Part shown: positions 31,860 to 45,838 of the stretch, one piece after another
Position numbering within the stretch: position 1 is the stretch's first letter
Layout of the letters: each line of letters opens with the position of its first letter
Source: Callaeas wilsoni
Taxonomy: Eukaryota > Chordata > Aves > Passeriformes > Callaeidae
DNA: 64,000 bases
Direction: 5' to 3'
Assembly (NCBI GenBank): GCA_013398955.1
Contig: VWPU01017864.1
Span: forward strand, 124,001 to 188,000
Made by a program: the position numbers and the translations under genes
The notes under the pieces: model-generated
What the model saw: only the letters and a program-made list of their open reading frames with translations
Databases searched by the model: none
What the model was told of the DNA's origin: nothing

Positions 31860-34800
31860 GTTCCACCCTCTCAAAGGCCTTGTGAATTTTGGAAGATGTA
31901 GCTTTTACAGTGTTATTTTAGCTTTGGAACTGGTGGCAAGGCTTTTTGTCCTAATTAGTTCCATGTCAAAAAGTCTCACAGAATAAAAACCATATAAAAA
32001 AAAAATATAATAAATTTTAATGGAGGACTTTTTTTAAAAAAGGAATGCCTATTTTGCAGAACCAGTTTCAGAGATGATGTATCTATTCTGTACAAACCAC
32101 TAAATAATGGAGCAGAGGACCTGCCTTTTATAAAGAAATTAGAGAGGAAGCCAAAAGGTGAGGTAGCAGGAATCTCTATATATTGTGTTTCATTTTCTCA
32201 CTGTGCTGTTTCAAATTTCCATTGCAGTAGGTGCAGCTGAAGTGGAAAACTAAGTTAGAAGAAAAGAAGAGACAATAAATGTCATCCATTTTGAGGAGAT
32301 GCATCCTAAACTCCAGGAGAAAAATGGAAATAACTAAAAGCAAGTACTTGAGTATGTTCACAATAGAGAGATGATTTTTTTATATAGAGTGTATGATAAA
32401 AATCAGCAATGCTTTAAACCATGAGAAAACAATCATGCTCTGCTCAGTATAACTAGTTTACCTACCATAAGTCTGCATAAAATAACACTTGATTGAATAA
32501 ATATGGAAAATATTGAGATAGGAACTATTCAGAGCAGAAGAATAGGCAAAAATTGGAAAAGAATTTTCCAATGGTTGCTGCTTAGGTAAAGAAGTTTGCT
32601 TTTTTCAAGGCCACACATTTCCTTCTAATTGCAGTGAGCAACACAGGTGACTTGCTGGGATTATGCTTGCCAGCCTTCTACAGGAGATGTTTCTACTGAA
32701 GTCCTATTTGAACCCTTAATTTCAAAGGGGTAGAAAAGGGAGAGACAAGTGACCATGGCAACTAACAAAGAACTTTGCATGATTAATTCACTGTGGGGAT
32801 GAAATGCTATTAAATTGATGTACTTCTGCAGTCAACGATCCCAGGCAAGAAATTTTAACTATTTTTGTCACCTGAGATGAAGTCACCATGATGCCTTCAA
32901 AGGCTTTTTTTAATCTGACTTCTGTTGGCCAGAGTAAACTTTGTAGAACAATAGAGGAGCAGAGACAATGTTTGGTTCCCTATTTTTGCAGTCTCATTAT
33001 TTGCTACTTAAGGTGTACATTTATTGTTCTAAAAGGTTCTGTATAGCACTAAGTAGATAACACTGATATGGATTTGGAGTATTTTTCCATAATGAAAAAA
33101 TGTTGGATGAACTGTATGGCATCTGGAACACAGAATGAGTGGATTCCTTGTCAAAAGAAATGAGATGAATCACCATCTGGAGGGTTAATGTCTTATTCTG
33201 TCTGTAAAGAAAGTCTAAAGTTAAGGTTCAGGGAGGTAAATCCCAGCCTATCTAGATTATTCAAAATTGCATGATAAATCTCTTTTATTTGTCGCTCAAA
33301 ACATAGATTGAAATGACCTTGCACACTGTGGTAAAAAGTTAACCTCAACTTTTTGATGAGCACTCTCTTGTAACTTTCACGGTCCATGCAGGAGACCTTC
33401 CCCAGCACATGTACATTCATTGCCTCCACAGGAATTTCATCTGTTAAGCTTTGGGATGACTGTAGGTGCCAGCGGTCCCAGTCTGCTGATGATTCAGTGT
33501 CTTTTTGGCAACAATCACCCAGCCACATCTTGTTAGACAGAGCATCCTTGCTCAATGACTTGCATGCCACATGTGTGGTATGTGCTAGAATGTGCAGCAG
33601 CGTTCGCAAGGTGGAAGCTGCTCGGAGCCAAGCTCCTAATCCTTGCTTGCAGAATTGATAATGTCATTCAGTGACACCAGCTGGTGTTCTGGAATGGGAT
33701 CACAGATTGCAAGTGAATTCCTGCAAGGTGGGAAAGAAGTTCCTGTAAGAACTCCCATTCTTTTCCCAGTTTGGTCTAGATCTGGTAAGTGTGATTTCTT
33801 TTCATGAGTTCTAGAGGTGTCACCTTTCTCTTGTCTTCAAAGCCAGCATTTTGTATCCCAAAAAGTTATGGCAGTCATACAGCATGCATGTTCTATGCAT
33901 TTATCCCAAAGAAAGGAGCTCTTAATGAATTCTAGTGAATTTTATCCAGGTACTACGATCATGTTGGGCAAATACAATCCAGCTGAAGCCATAACAGAGA
34001 CAAAGGTAGTTGTGCCTTCTGCAGTGATTATAACTTTTCTGTGGCCATTATGGAAGCATAGAAGGCAAACCCAGTAAAATGTACTTTTCATAAGATAATT
34101 TAGGAAGATTAATTTCCTCACAGTGGTCTTGATGAAACATCAGTCAGGGAATTTGAATATGGCCAAATGCCTTCTTAACACCATTTATTCTTTGGACTAG
34201 ACTCATTAATCAATAATACAGAACATGTGTCTTGGTATGGTAGAATTCCGTCTTACACTTTATTTAAAGTTTCAATGTTTGAGTTTTCTTATAACAATTT
34301 ATCTGATGTTGCCACACTAGGAATGTGGCTGTGAGATCTGGTGGTTCTAAAAAAACCTACTTCTTTAATATTATATTTACGACATCTTCCTTTCTGTAGG
34401 TATCTGAGGGGAAAAAAAAAGAAAAAAGATATTCCCATTTAGTCATCTGGACATGAAACTTCCAGTGAAGAGTCTAACCATCAGAACCATACATGTAAAC
34501 ATTGTACATATACTTGCTCCCATATTCTCTGTGCTCTGAAGTATAAATAGTAATAACTGATAGATCCAGCTGCCCACCTATTCCACAGCATTTCCAATAA
34601 AGCTGCTGCCTTTCCTCAGTCTTTAACATTAAGAATCTTCATGACTTTAAGTTGTTTGGCTGCATTGCATTGCTCTTGTCTCAGAGGAGTGCTCTGTTAC
34701 TCAAGTTAGATGGTTCCTCACAGTTCCTTATTTGAAGTGCTTCCAAAGGAGCTTGAAGACTCAAGGTGGAAATTATTTCCAAGCTGCTCTAAGAAAGCTC

Positions 34801-36000
34801 TTCATATATGACATTATGATTGGGTTATAATGACAGCACCCTTCAGAACTGCGATTTGATTGCAAATCTGAGATGCACTGAGAGGCATGTTCTGTACATG
34901 AATATCACAAGCTTGCAGTAGATTTGCCTTAGATTATTTCAAAGTTGCATGAATTATATTTTTTTGGGGTTGCTTATTTGGCAGAGTGCTTCTTGGCTTT
35001 TCTCCTGCTGCTTCATGCCAGGGATGGTGTGCTTATACTTCAAACCCTCAACAGAATTGCAGATATTGTGAAAATCACAGAACTTTCACAGAATTGTGCA
35101 TGTAGGAACAGAAATTCACCTAGCTCTCCATTACTGGGTTTTTACTTTGATAGGCCTCTTGGAGAAACCCCTGCAGTGAAAAGATTGCTCCTATAAAAGA
35201 AGACCAACAACCCAAAGACTAAGTAGACCTGATTCAAATCTTGACTCAGATGACAGCTTACTGTCTTTTCTCACAGATAAATGAGTGTTCATCGAGTTAA
35301 ATGGAGGTACAACAATTGCAAACATTAAAAGATTGAAATAACCTAGGATCCATGGTTTAATTTCTTTATATATTGTTCTTTCTCCTCTGGATATGTGAGT
35401 CTGCCTGGGTTAGTTACTTTTTGGGTTACTGTTTTTTCTTTAGAAGCATAGTTGGGATCATTCACCCCAAGTTCCTCATGATCCCTTGTGTTTTAATTGA
35501 TCCTGACTTGTTTCTATCAAGATCCAGTAATGAGACACAAATACCATCTTATGCTTGTAGACAGGAAAAAAAAAAACATTTAGATGAAACATTCTGGTTT
35601 GTTTTTGGAAACACCTTGTAGTGAATATGTGCATTGCATTGCAAGTGATCACTTACCTTCAACGAAATAAGAATTTGTTTGGACAAATGTACTAAGTTTA
35701 TCAATAACTCTACAATTTCTCTTCCTCTGGCTTCATGAGTTCTTACAATTGTATTTCCTTTCGGTAATTTTGTAAATTATTATTTTTATTTCTTTTATAC
35801 TAATATGACTTGAGGTGAGTATTATGTCAATGTGATTGTTTACCTTTAAGGTACTCTCTGATTATAAATGTAAATTTAACAGTGCAGTACCAGAACACAG
35901 TTAGAATCTACTGGATCAAAATAGTTTCAGTTGGAGTGCTGCAAAAGAACAAAATCAACTTCCTATCCATGTTATTTTTGCCATCTTTGTCTTCTTGGCA
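31860..36000. other. Unique AT-rich non-coding sequence
   Basis: I see no gene or repeat. The longest frame is 33193-33609 on the minus strand (138 codons). It has no recognised domain, and its length is within chance expectation for the window. A short A-rich tract lies at 34410-34430. Confidence 0.5.
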
Positions 36001-39000
36001 CTGCTAATATCATTTTAGTTGATCAGGTGTTCGCCTCTGTTCTGTTTGAGTGAGTAATTAGCAAACTGTGCATTCCTTAAGGCAAATAGGCTTTCTCATC
36101 CTTAGCAGAGGCTGTCTTGAAGACAAATGCAGAGAACAGCTTTACTGTTGATAGGGGTAAGCCAGGCAAGTTCCCAGTATGTAGGATGTTAAGGGGCTAA
36201 GTCTCTCAAAACCCAGGATTCCCCAGCATTTTCTATGCTTTACTGCTCTAATTTGTTGGCAGCAGACTGTGGAGCAGCACACCTATAGTGGATCTGGATT
36301 CTGCATCTTAGACAGCCCATCCCGTTATTTTCACAAGAGTTTCTGTTGCTCAGGAGAAATGATTCAATGTTCCATTTACTTCTGCTGATACCCTGAGGAT
36401 TTTAGCAAAGTAGGAGTGGAAAAACCTTTGAGTTGCAAAAAGAAGTAAAAAATAGCAGGGAAACCAATGTTTCTAAGCAATCCGTTCCAGGAACATATAA
36501 AGCAGTTTGTCTAGTGTCCTAGATAGATGTCATATCTTTAAATAATGAATAAAGCTTTATTAAATCCCAGTTTCCAGAGTGAATAGAGAGCTTTCCTTGA
36601 TAATTCCTTGAATTCCTTGATAGAGATGCTTTTGAGGAAATGGCATCTGAAAAGGCAGTTCAGAAAACAAATGGCCATTTTCTCCACAGAGAAGAACAAC
36701 ATGTGGAGGGTCTTCTTAATTTTTTTTCTTATTTATTTCTTTCCCTTTACCATTTTGAAGAATGTCAAAGAATAGATTTTAAAATGCCCAGAAGATGGGA
36801 TCTGTGCTTTACAACCTGCCACATGCACGTATCAAGGGCTGAGTGTTTTAGAAATCCACCTGATCAGAACACAGGCTTAAAGAGATTTCTTCACTATTCT
36901 TATTTTTGTGGTGGGAAGAATTAGCAGTTGAGTGACTAAGGACATCTTGTCGCTTTTCAGTGCACTCACAATATGCCCATTAATACTCATGGGAGTCTCC
37001 CACATGCATAAGAGATGGAGGATCTTCTCTATATGTTCAAACAAACAATTCCTTGGTCATTCATTATTCTGTTCCACTGCAACAGGAAGTTTCTATCCAG
37101 TAAATGCTTACCTCAGTGATAGTTTTGAAAAGATTTATTGGACAACTGGAAGGAGTGAGGTGGAGGAAAAAGCAAAAAAGAAGGGAGAAAGAAATATTGG
37201 CAAAGGAGGAAAGGGGCAAATAAAACCAGGATGCAGTTTGGTTTTTTTAGCAAACTATTTGCCGTGACCCACTATTCTTACCATTTTCCACTAAACTCAG
37301 AAAGTTTGCAATAACTTTCTCACAATAGTTTTATCAAAAAGTGAAAGCATGCTTCCAGCTGTAACGTATGATGGACAGCAGCACCTCTTAAACAGCTCAG
37401 CTTTACTCTTTCTGGAGGAAGAGTAAAAGGAAGACAGGGAGTAAAATGGCAATTTCATTTCACAGCAGTATTTGCTTGCCCGAATCCATACGCCTATAGC
37501 TTATGCACTCAGTAAAATACCTTTTAGAATAGAAGTGCATCTACAACAATGGTATGACATTTACTCCTGCTGAAAATGTTCCATTTACAGTCAATATTTT
37601 TCCCTAAACTTGGAAAGTAGTAGCATAATTTAGATTAATCTGGGGCAAACCTCAGCAGCAGAAGGGTCCACTCACTCACTTGGCAGACTTTTGGGATTTT
37701 GCCTCTATGCAGTTTAAGCCCACATTTTCTCTTTGCCAGGACTCGGTGCTCTTTAGAGCCCAATGACTAGGCTAGGTAGAGACAGCCTTTTCAGGAACAG
37801 ACACGTCCATCTCTTTAGGGCCTGATGTGACCAGTCTGTCTTTGCATCTCATGCCATGGCACAGAAGATACTTCATCTGGAGCAGATAATTTCATGGAAC
37901 TGTCACTCAGTGTTGTCTCTGGTGACACCCACCAGTCTCTCCATGTAAGGTTGGGACTCTGTGAGGTTATCTCTGGTTCCCTGTGACTAGTATTTCTTTA
38001 TGTTTAAATATATGCCATTTTTCTTTAGTGGTACTCTACCAGTGCTAAGCATGAGCACATATCATAAATGCAAGTTGTGAGACTAAGGAAATCTATATCT
38101 CCCGCCTGTTTAACAGATCCCTTGCTTTCACATGGGAAGATTCAGAGGGGAGTTTGAAAATGTGGTCTTTGGGTAGTATTTCTGAACTGCTGATGGTCAG
38201 AGAACCACAGCAAATGATTTGTGGAAGGTGTTACCTGTTGGATATCGTGGTAGAATTGCCAGGAACTGAGTAATGGTGCCTGACCTGCCCCTCCTCTCCC
38301 CAAAATCTTCCGTGTATTGCTCAGGAAAAGGGCTTTCTGCTTCACCGTTTTGTCAGGTACAACCTTCTCCTCCTTGTCACAACAGTGAGGAGGCAAGAGT
38401 GACCATCTTCATCCTCTTCTGTGCTGACAAACAGTAGTGGAGACAAGGCTCAGTGCCTAGAAATTAATAGTGTCTTGTAAGAAAAAGTGGATAGCAGCTT
38501 GGGCAGGTGGAATGGGATGTTTCTATAACTCAGACTTCTGTCTCTCCAAGCGCTGTGTATTTGGATAATGGGAAGAGAGACATGAGAGACCTCATGAGAT
38601 GACACCAAACCAAAAATTCCTATGGGGAATTTTTCCATACCATGTTCCTTGGGAGGATGTGATGGGCTGTGGATTAAGGCAGGGGAGGAAATGGCAGACC
38701 CACCTGAAAACTCAGGGGGCACAAACCTCCCTGGAGGTATCAAACTGCTGGACTGCTGACTGCTGTAGGATAATTTTTTTCTGTCTCCCTGTTGCAGCTG
38801 TGCCCTATTTCATAGGTAATTAATAATAATTTAGACAAGAAGAGGCACAGTGATTAGAGTGCCTGGTATATTCATGTGGGGTGAAGGACGGTGTCAACTT
38901 TTACCTCTGCCTGATTCATAACAGGGATCTCAGTATGGATTTCCTACATTCTTAGGTAGTTGTTTCTCTACTCATTTTGCTTGATAGTTTTGAGCAAATG

Positions 39001-41857
39001 TAACTGGTTTGTTCCTTGGTATAAAATCTGGAAGTCTTGCCTCCCAGACAGATATTCATGCTCATGAAATAAATGCAGAATATGGTGTTAAGTAGTATTA
39101 CTAGAAATCCAGTGTATAATATGTATAAAAATATAAACTTTCTCATACAATGTCTGAGATTACAGGTTTAAAGGGGATTTTCACCTTCATTTTTATCTGC
39201 TTGCACATAACTTGAAAGACAAACATTACAAATGAAAAATTGTATCAAATTAAATTGAATGGTCAAATTAAACAGAAGAAAGTTTTGTCAAAAAATGAGT
39301 TCTGGTCCAGGAGAAAGTAGTAGAGAAAGTAGATAAACACAAAGAACAGTGATCCAAACGCTCTGAAACAAAAACGAAAGCTGGTGTATATAAATGTTTT
39401 ATGGAAGGGTCTGAGTGTGTGTGCTGTCAAAGATGACCACTTGGAATAGTGGTAGTGTTTGGTAAAATGCTTATGGAGTTGGAATCTGAGCAGTTCTCCA
39501 ATAATCCTGCTGCAGAGGACATCTTTATCTATACTTATGTGTGACTCAAGGGACACTGGTAATGCTCTACCCTTTTGTGATGTTTATGAGCATTTTATTA
39601 ATATTTTATGGATGTTCCACCAATTTTCCTCACGTGTTAATAAGCATTTGCTAAATTTTTAATTTCCATGGCTGCAAACTGATGAATTGTTTCTAATAAA
39701 ACCCTTCAAAAACATCCCTTTTTATCTTTCACAAACTTCAAATATATTTTTAGACACAGTAAGGGAAAAGAACTTTGCAAAATTTCTGTATTTTTCCAGT
39801 GGAACATTTTCAAGCTTTTCATCTTTTACAGCTCTCCTTTTAGGGGTGAAGTAATAACTTTTGCTTGTAGAACTCCCACAGGAATCGTTTCACTGGCTTA
39901 GATTGATGGTCCATGTAGCCCAGAGATGCTCTTTAAAGTGGACACTTGAGCCTGGATGCTACTGTTGTGGGCATGAGTATGTTCACTCTCACAGACAAGC
40001 TTTTCTGGAGACATTTCAGCTTTTAGACTCATCACTTTGTATTCTCCTGGTCTGCTTCTCTCTCCTGTACCAGATGCTCCACTGGTGGCTGCTCACCCCT
40101 ATGTATTTGCAGATTTTTTTGTTGTAAACACTGGAAATTGAAAGAAAAGTAGAAAGGATCACGATAACATCCAGTTTAGAGAGCTCAAAAAGGTTTTCTG
40201 GAAGTCTCCTCACAGCACCTTAAGGCATACTTACCAGGAAATTCAGACTTGGGAAGTGGCCCATGATAGATGCCTTTGTAGTCTAAAACACATGGTAAAC
40301 TTTCTGCTGATCTAAGAGAATTCACTTTGGAATGGAAACTTTTACTTCCTTTGCAAGAACAAATCTAGGAGGAAATGTCCACAATGTTCTGTGAAGGGCT
40401 GACAAAGAAGGAAGAACAGTAGATCATTTGCTGTTTAAACAAAATAATTTTTTATCATATTACCCTGAGATGAGGTGAAAAAAGGTCAGTGTACAGTTGG
40501 CTTTAATTTTGCTCGTCTTGATTTAGTCTAGAAATAACTCTGTGAGGTATTAGAAGAAAAAGCTCTAAGGCTAATACACTGCTGAAAGGTACTGCTATTC
40601 TTACTGGTCAAATGTGTTTCAAATTAATTCTGTTTTAATGTATTCCTGCTTGTATATTTAATACTACTTAAAAATATCTATGCTTTGTCCGTGCCAGACA
40701 AACTAGGCTTTTTCTCTTCATACTGAATTTGAGCATCACAATTACTCACATATGGGACCACAGCAGAAAGTCTCTGGTAGAAACGGTTTTAACCTTAACT
40801 TAGCTGCATTGATAAAATCTATGACAGATGCAAAAATCTGTCAGAGAATGAAATTATGTCCAGTAATTTCACTGTGGTTATTTGTACCTGTTCAACTTTC
40901 TGCTCTTTCTCTCTCCATTTTCAGTGCTGCATGTTCCATTCACAGGCAGGCTGAAGATAACCTATAAGAAGAATCCTGTAACTGAACCATCTTTGCAGTT
41001 TACTGTGGGCTTACTCTCTCCATGGAACAGACTCCTTCCACACCATTGTACAGAATCCAGCAATCCTGAAGAGATTTGTAAAATACTTACTGTGATTTTA
41101 AAAAGTTTTAATGCCTGAAGGGGCTTTGTTCTGCTTTAGCTATAAACTACTGCTTAAGGAAGGAAAAGAGTCCAAAACCACACAGGGTAATCTTTTCCTC
41201 CAGGAATTGTAGCCGTATGCTAACAGTAGCTTCTCAGGAGTAACTCAGCCTTGAGTATTAACTAGTCAGAGCTTGGAGCAAAATCCACTGGTAGTGTTGT
41301 CCCACTCTTCTAAAAGTTTTCTCTGAGATCAAAAATGCAATGTAGCAAGTCTGCTGTAAACTCAAAACTTGACTGCATGCTACGAATTGGAATCAAGAAA
41401 AATTTTTGTAATACTTTCCTCTGGTAGCTCCTGTAACAACCACGACTGAAAATCTCCCATATAAATAAAGGTATTTAAATATACACAGTGAGTGCTAACT
41501 GGCCAAATAACCTGTGTTTGAAGTGTGTAGGGAAAACGTGCCTGAAATATGTGTGCATACACACAAACCTGTGTGCACACACAGTTAATGGACTTTCTTT
41601 TCTTTCCTGGAACAAAGCTCTTTCAGCACATTGAATTCCTTGTGTCAAAGTGAATTTTCAAGTACTAGTGGTTTAGATTGCACTGACCATATCAAACAGT
41701 GTTGTTTGATCCTGTCCATTCTGAAATCTTTAACATCTAACACCAAAGTCAGCTTTCTTTCTTCCCTTGTGCATCCTCCGTATGTGTCCACCCTTGTAAT
41801 GAACTTCTTTGGCTTCAAATCAAGTTTAAGGAAAAGAAGGACAAAAAAAACATCCAA
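36001..41857. other. Unique non-coding sequence
   Basis: No gene is recognised. Frames of up to about 111 codons (36932-37267 plus) have no domain. 37140-37225 is purine-rich. 39898-39960 faintly resembles the unclassified repeat at 45.75 kb (a GGTCCATGTAGCCCAG segment) but is too decayed to call. Confidence 0.5.
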
Positions 41858-42259
41858 AGACAGGCAACAAATCTGGTGAAGGATCCAGAGAATAATCTTT
41901 TGAGGAGCAGAAAAGGGAACTGGGATTGTTTAGCCTGGAAGAAAGGAGGCTCAGGGCAGACCTTATCACTGTCTGTGACTACCTGAAAGGAGGTTGTAGC
42001 AAGGTCAGGACTGGTCTCTTCTCCCAGGTAACAAGCAATAGGACAAGAGGAAAAGGCCTCAAGTTATACCAGGGGAGGCTTAAATTGGATATTAAAAAAA
42101 ATTTCTTCACCAAAAAAGTTAGGAAGCATTGGAATGGGCTGCCCAGAGAAGTGTGGCACTTAGGGACATGGTTTAGGGGTGAACTTGGCAGTGTTAGGTT
42201 GGACTTTGTGATCTTAAAGGTCTTTTCCAGCCTAGATGATTCTATGATGCTGTGATTCT
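41858..42259 (+). mobile_element. CR1 LINE, 3' portion (Y/J-like subfamily)
   Basis: The sense-strand CR1 pol C-terminus and 3' end. A 109-codon open frame (41926-42255) reads [13 protein letters not shown], then a DYLKGGC segment, then SNRTRGKGL and HWNGLPREV, which is the conserved CR1 C-terminal region in correct order. The 3' end GGTCTTTTCCAGCCTAGATG followed by ATTCTATGATGCTGTGATTC marks a subfamily different from the copy at 8.8 kb. About 50 bp appear to be missing after CCCAGAGAAGTGTGGCACTTAG, between two short GTGG repeats. The frame survives by chance and has no host function that I can support. Confidence 0.93.
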
Positions 42260-45200
42260 TTTCAAATCAGTCACATTTCTTGAGTTGTTTAATAGACAAA
42301 GCTACAGCAGATCTGAGCTACAGCAGATTCAATTCCTCACCTTTACAGGTTACATCAAGCTGCCTTTGCCTTCATCCCATGTTCCCTTGTCTTGCAGGCA
42401 TGGCAGAAGAAATATTAATTTTGCTCCTGTAGCAACCAGTAATTATAAGCCTTTACTTCTGCTGAGACACTTGGGCTTGGCCCAGTTGAGTTGAGGCGAC
42501 TCAAACTGGTAAGTTTGCAACAGAGATTGTTTGAAATTGTGTTAATGGAGATGTTATTGAACATAACTTAGAGGGTTCAAGTTTTATGGGAAAAATAAGG
42601 CATTTTTGTGGAATACTTTCAGGATCTCCACGGCATTTTTCCTCAGGAACTGCAGTGGGTGGTTTCTAATATTGCTGTTGATGAAGGCATACACTACACA
42701 TAACTGAAGGTAACAAGACATGCTTTTGCATGGCGAGTGTCCCTTACATCCCCCACAGACCTTCAAGTTGCTCTTTGGAAGAACTAAGCTATGTATCAGC
42801 TCTCTCGCTGCCGTTGCTCGTGATCCCTGCTATGGTGAGTGTCACTATAGAGGCCAAAAGTTTCAGGTACTCCAAGTGCATAAGCTCAGCTTCCCACAAG
42901 GAGAGCTGCTGATCACTGCTAGGGAGAAAAATCAGGTGAGTAAGAATCACGTGCCGAATGAAAAGTGTTTTGTTCGTGGAACACAAAGACACCCAGAGCA
43001 TGCACTGCATGTTCCTGTGGCCCTTTGTTCAGGACAAGAGTACATGAATAATTTACTCAAATTCTAACTCAACACCTACTTAGAGCAGCATCTGGTAGAT
43101 TCCGATTTTCTCTGTTTTTCTATCTGTTTATTCTGCTGATATTTTAATTAGATGGTCAAGCATGGGAGAAAAATGGAGTCCCTTCACCATGAAGACATAC
43201 GTTATCCTAGTAGTTTATAGTAACTTCTTTTCCATGTGCTAGAGATGTTTATTAATTTGTTTCATCTGGGCTCCTTCCTCTGTTCCTGCTTCCTTCTTAC
43301 CCATGGGAAAAGTGATTACTTTCTTGTCACTTCTGTAATATTAATGTTTGCATTACTGGAAGAAAAAAAGTCAGTGTTTTCCTAGTCTTCCTTCTCTGCA
43401 GGAAATAAAAAAAAACCAACTTAGTTCTTTTTATTTTGTCCCTTATGTTTGTCTCCATGGCATATTTCAAGAATATATTTTTTCATTCTAGACATAGGTG
43501 TGTTTGAAATCCAGCTGGAAACTCTGTCATAGCCTAACAAGTTGATTCTGGTATCACTTTAAAATCTATGAACACAAATGTGTAAAAGTCAAGCTCCTTT
43601 CATAGGAATCCTAATTTGTATCTTGACACATTCTGTGACACATTAATAGCTTCGATTGTACTTGCCAGGTAACAGAATTTCTTTTAGCAAATTTTTAATT
43701 TCATTACATATATGAAAAAATATATTCTTCTGTATTTACATTACATTTCTTATGCAGTTAAAATTCGTTTCCAAAAGATTTATTGGATCTGTAGGCTATA
43801 TTCTGCCTGTCAGTCATGGACCCTGCAGAATGATAAATAGTGTTTAAGATTCAGGCAGAATCTTATGGGTGGAAGAATAAATGTTCATGTTGAAACATAT
43901 GGGCAAACAGGATCTCCTTGAGTGTGGAGCAGCAAGTTTGGATTTCTGGTACCTCAATACCCATGCTGGGAGACAAAATCTGTTGTCTGAGCTATCTCTG
44001 TTATGGATTTATTTTCCTTGGTTTTGATCCGAAGAAGGACGTTTGGGAATCTGATAAAAAAATAAAAGGAAAAGTGAGAGGAAGTTCTAACTTACTGAAA
44101 AAAGTGTGCGATTTTGTGTGATGGGCTTTGTTTTTGTTCTGGATTTGCTGTACCAAAAGGACTGAAAACATCAAGGGATTATCTCCCTGAAAGCAAATAC
44201 AACTCAAATTCTCACAAAAGGTTTCTATTGATGTCTGCATAAGGATCTGGTCCAATATAAAGTCTGAATTTTCAGCTAGTAAAGATTGAGAGCAGCCAAC
44301 TTCTGTACCACTCTGCAATGACCTGTAGCTTAAGAAGAGTATGGGGTAAATATGAGCAGATCGTGGTGATGCTTTGTTTTATTCTGGGCACTGTGTGGTC
44401 TGCTCAGTGTGCTGCTCACCCACCTTGTGAAGATTAGTGTGTGACTTTCTGCTAAGCTCCCAAAGCACACAAGAGGCCTTAAATCCAGGGCGAACTACAC
44501 AGGTCTTCTCTCTCCCCTCTGACACACACAGGCTATGAGAGAACACTTGACAATCTAGTTTCACCAGAGCTAATCACTTCTCTCTGCAGGGAAAGTCAGG
44601 CAAGTTTCTGTAGCTGTAAGTCAGCATCAACACCAGCCATCTGGCTCCTCAATTGTTTCTCATTTAATGGCACTTGCCTTCCATTAATTGTTCCAAGGCC
44701 ATTTCTATTTGCCATTAGCCCCTGCTCTTAAGCAGATGGTTTGAAACAAATACATTCACCAATGTAAGTAAATTTACAGGCAAGCAAGGGCTGTAGGGAT
44801 GGCTGAAACTACTAAATAAAATGGTTGACTCCACTCTGATGTGGACATTAACATTCCTGTTCCTTTGAACAGGACAGATTTTCTTGATCTGTTTAGGCTT
44901 CTTGTGGCTGTGCTATACGTTCCTCTCACAAGGTCTCTACTTGTGTTCTAGCCTGAATTCTGCCCTTGTTTTTGAATATTATCAGAAGCAAATTAATTCC
45001 TTACTCAGTGCCTGTACTTGCTTAATTTTTACAGAGACCTCAAGTACCCCTTTCCAAGTAATGATGTCTATATAAGTAGAGATAATAGGAAGTGTTCACC
45101 TTTATATGTATTGTCATTTGCAATGAGCAGACAACAGGGAAATGTTTTCATTTGCATTTTTTTTCCTACTACAATCATCACTGTTTTTACCAGCTTTATA

Positions 45201-45750
45201 AACCACTAGTGCTTTTGCTGCAATGTTCCTTCATAAACCAAAATGCAGATCGGCTGAAAACATGACATGGTTAAACTGAAGGTAACAAAATTCTTGATGC
45301 AGTAGCAGATGGCTAATCAGGCAATATCACTGCAGGAGCAAATTATGTGCCACTGGCATCAGCACCTGTAGCTTTGTATCCAGGCTTTGAATAAGAAATG
45401 CCAAGCAATGTGGCTTTAAGTTTATGTTCTGACTGTAATCACAAGGTAGACATCTGCAAGTACAGGTTCTACTTTGAAAATGCAATTCAATACTCAAATA
45501 AAAAGGTTCAGGTGCAAATTTTGCCAGTATAGGTGTGATTTCTTTTTTCTTTTATTTTTGGAAACAGAAGTTGGACTGTAGGACTGGTACAGGGAAGGCA
45601 GTAGCAAGATTTTTGTGAATATGTCTATTATGGTAGTTCATGATTCAAAGAGAACTGAACATGTTTGCAATGGCTCTGAGAGTATTCATATTGCCATGAC
45701 TCTGCACCTGAGGTTGAACACGGTCTTGCTAAATATGAGATTGGCTCACA
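42260..45750. other. Unique sequence with a stop-poor block and a possible regulatory patch
   Basis: No gene is supported. 42584-43067 holds overlapping open frames on both strands (plus 42720-43067, 115 codons; minus 42789-43010 and 42584-42766) without recognised motifs. 44640-44760 is rich in ATTA/ATTG motifs. Two short 60-odd-codon frames lie near 45.0 kb. Confidence 0.45.
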
Positions 45751-45838
45751 GTAGAAGGCCCATCTAAGCCAGTAATCTCTTCTTCATCCCGGGTGCTGCT
45801 GATCAGCAGCAGATATTTACATAGGAATACGAAAAGTG
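45751..45838 (+). repeat. Ancient unclassified amniote repeat with 18-bp palindrome
   Basis: AGGCCCATCTAAGCCAGTAA, then a TCTTCATCCC segment, then AGCAGATATTTACATAGGAA follow the order of an old repeat seen in turtles and birds (GGTCCATCTAGCCCAGTATC, then a CAGTGGCCA segment, then AGCAGATGCTTAGGGAAGAG). I do not know its family name. Within it, TGCTGCTGATCAGCAGCA at 45794-45811 is a perfect palindrome. Confidence 0.5.

Noticed and set aside
33193..33609. 138-codon minus-strand open frame
   Set aside because: No recognised family and a length within chance expectation. The opposite strand is also partly open.
39898..39960. Possible further copy of the unclassified repeat at 45.75 kb
   Set aside because: Only about 16 bases (GGTCCATGTAGCCCAG) match convincingly.
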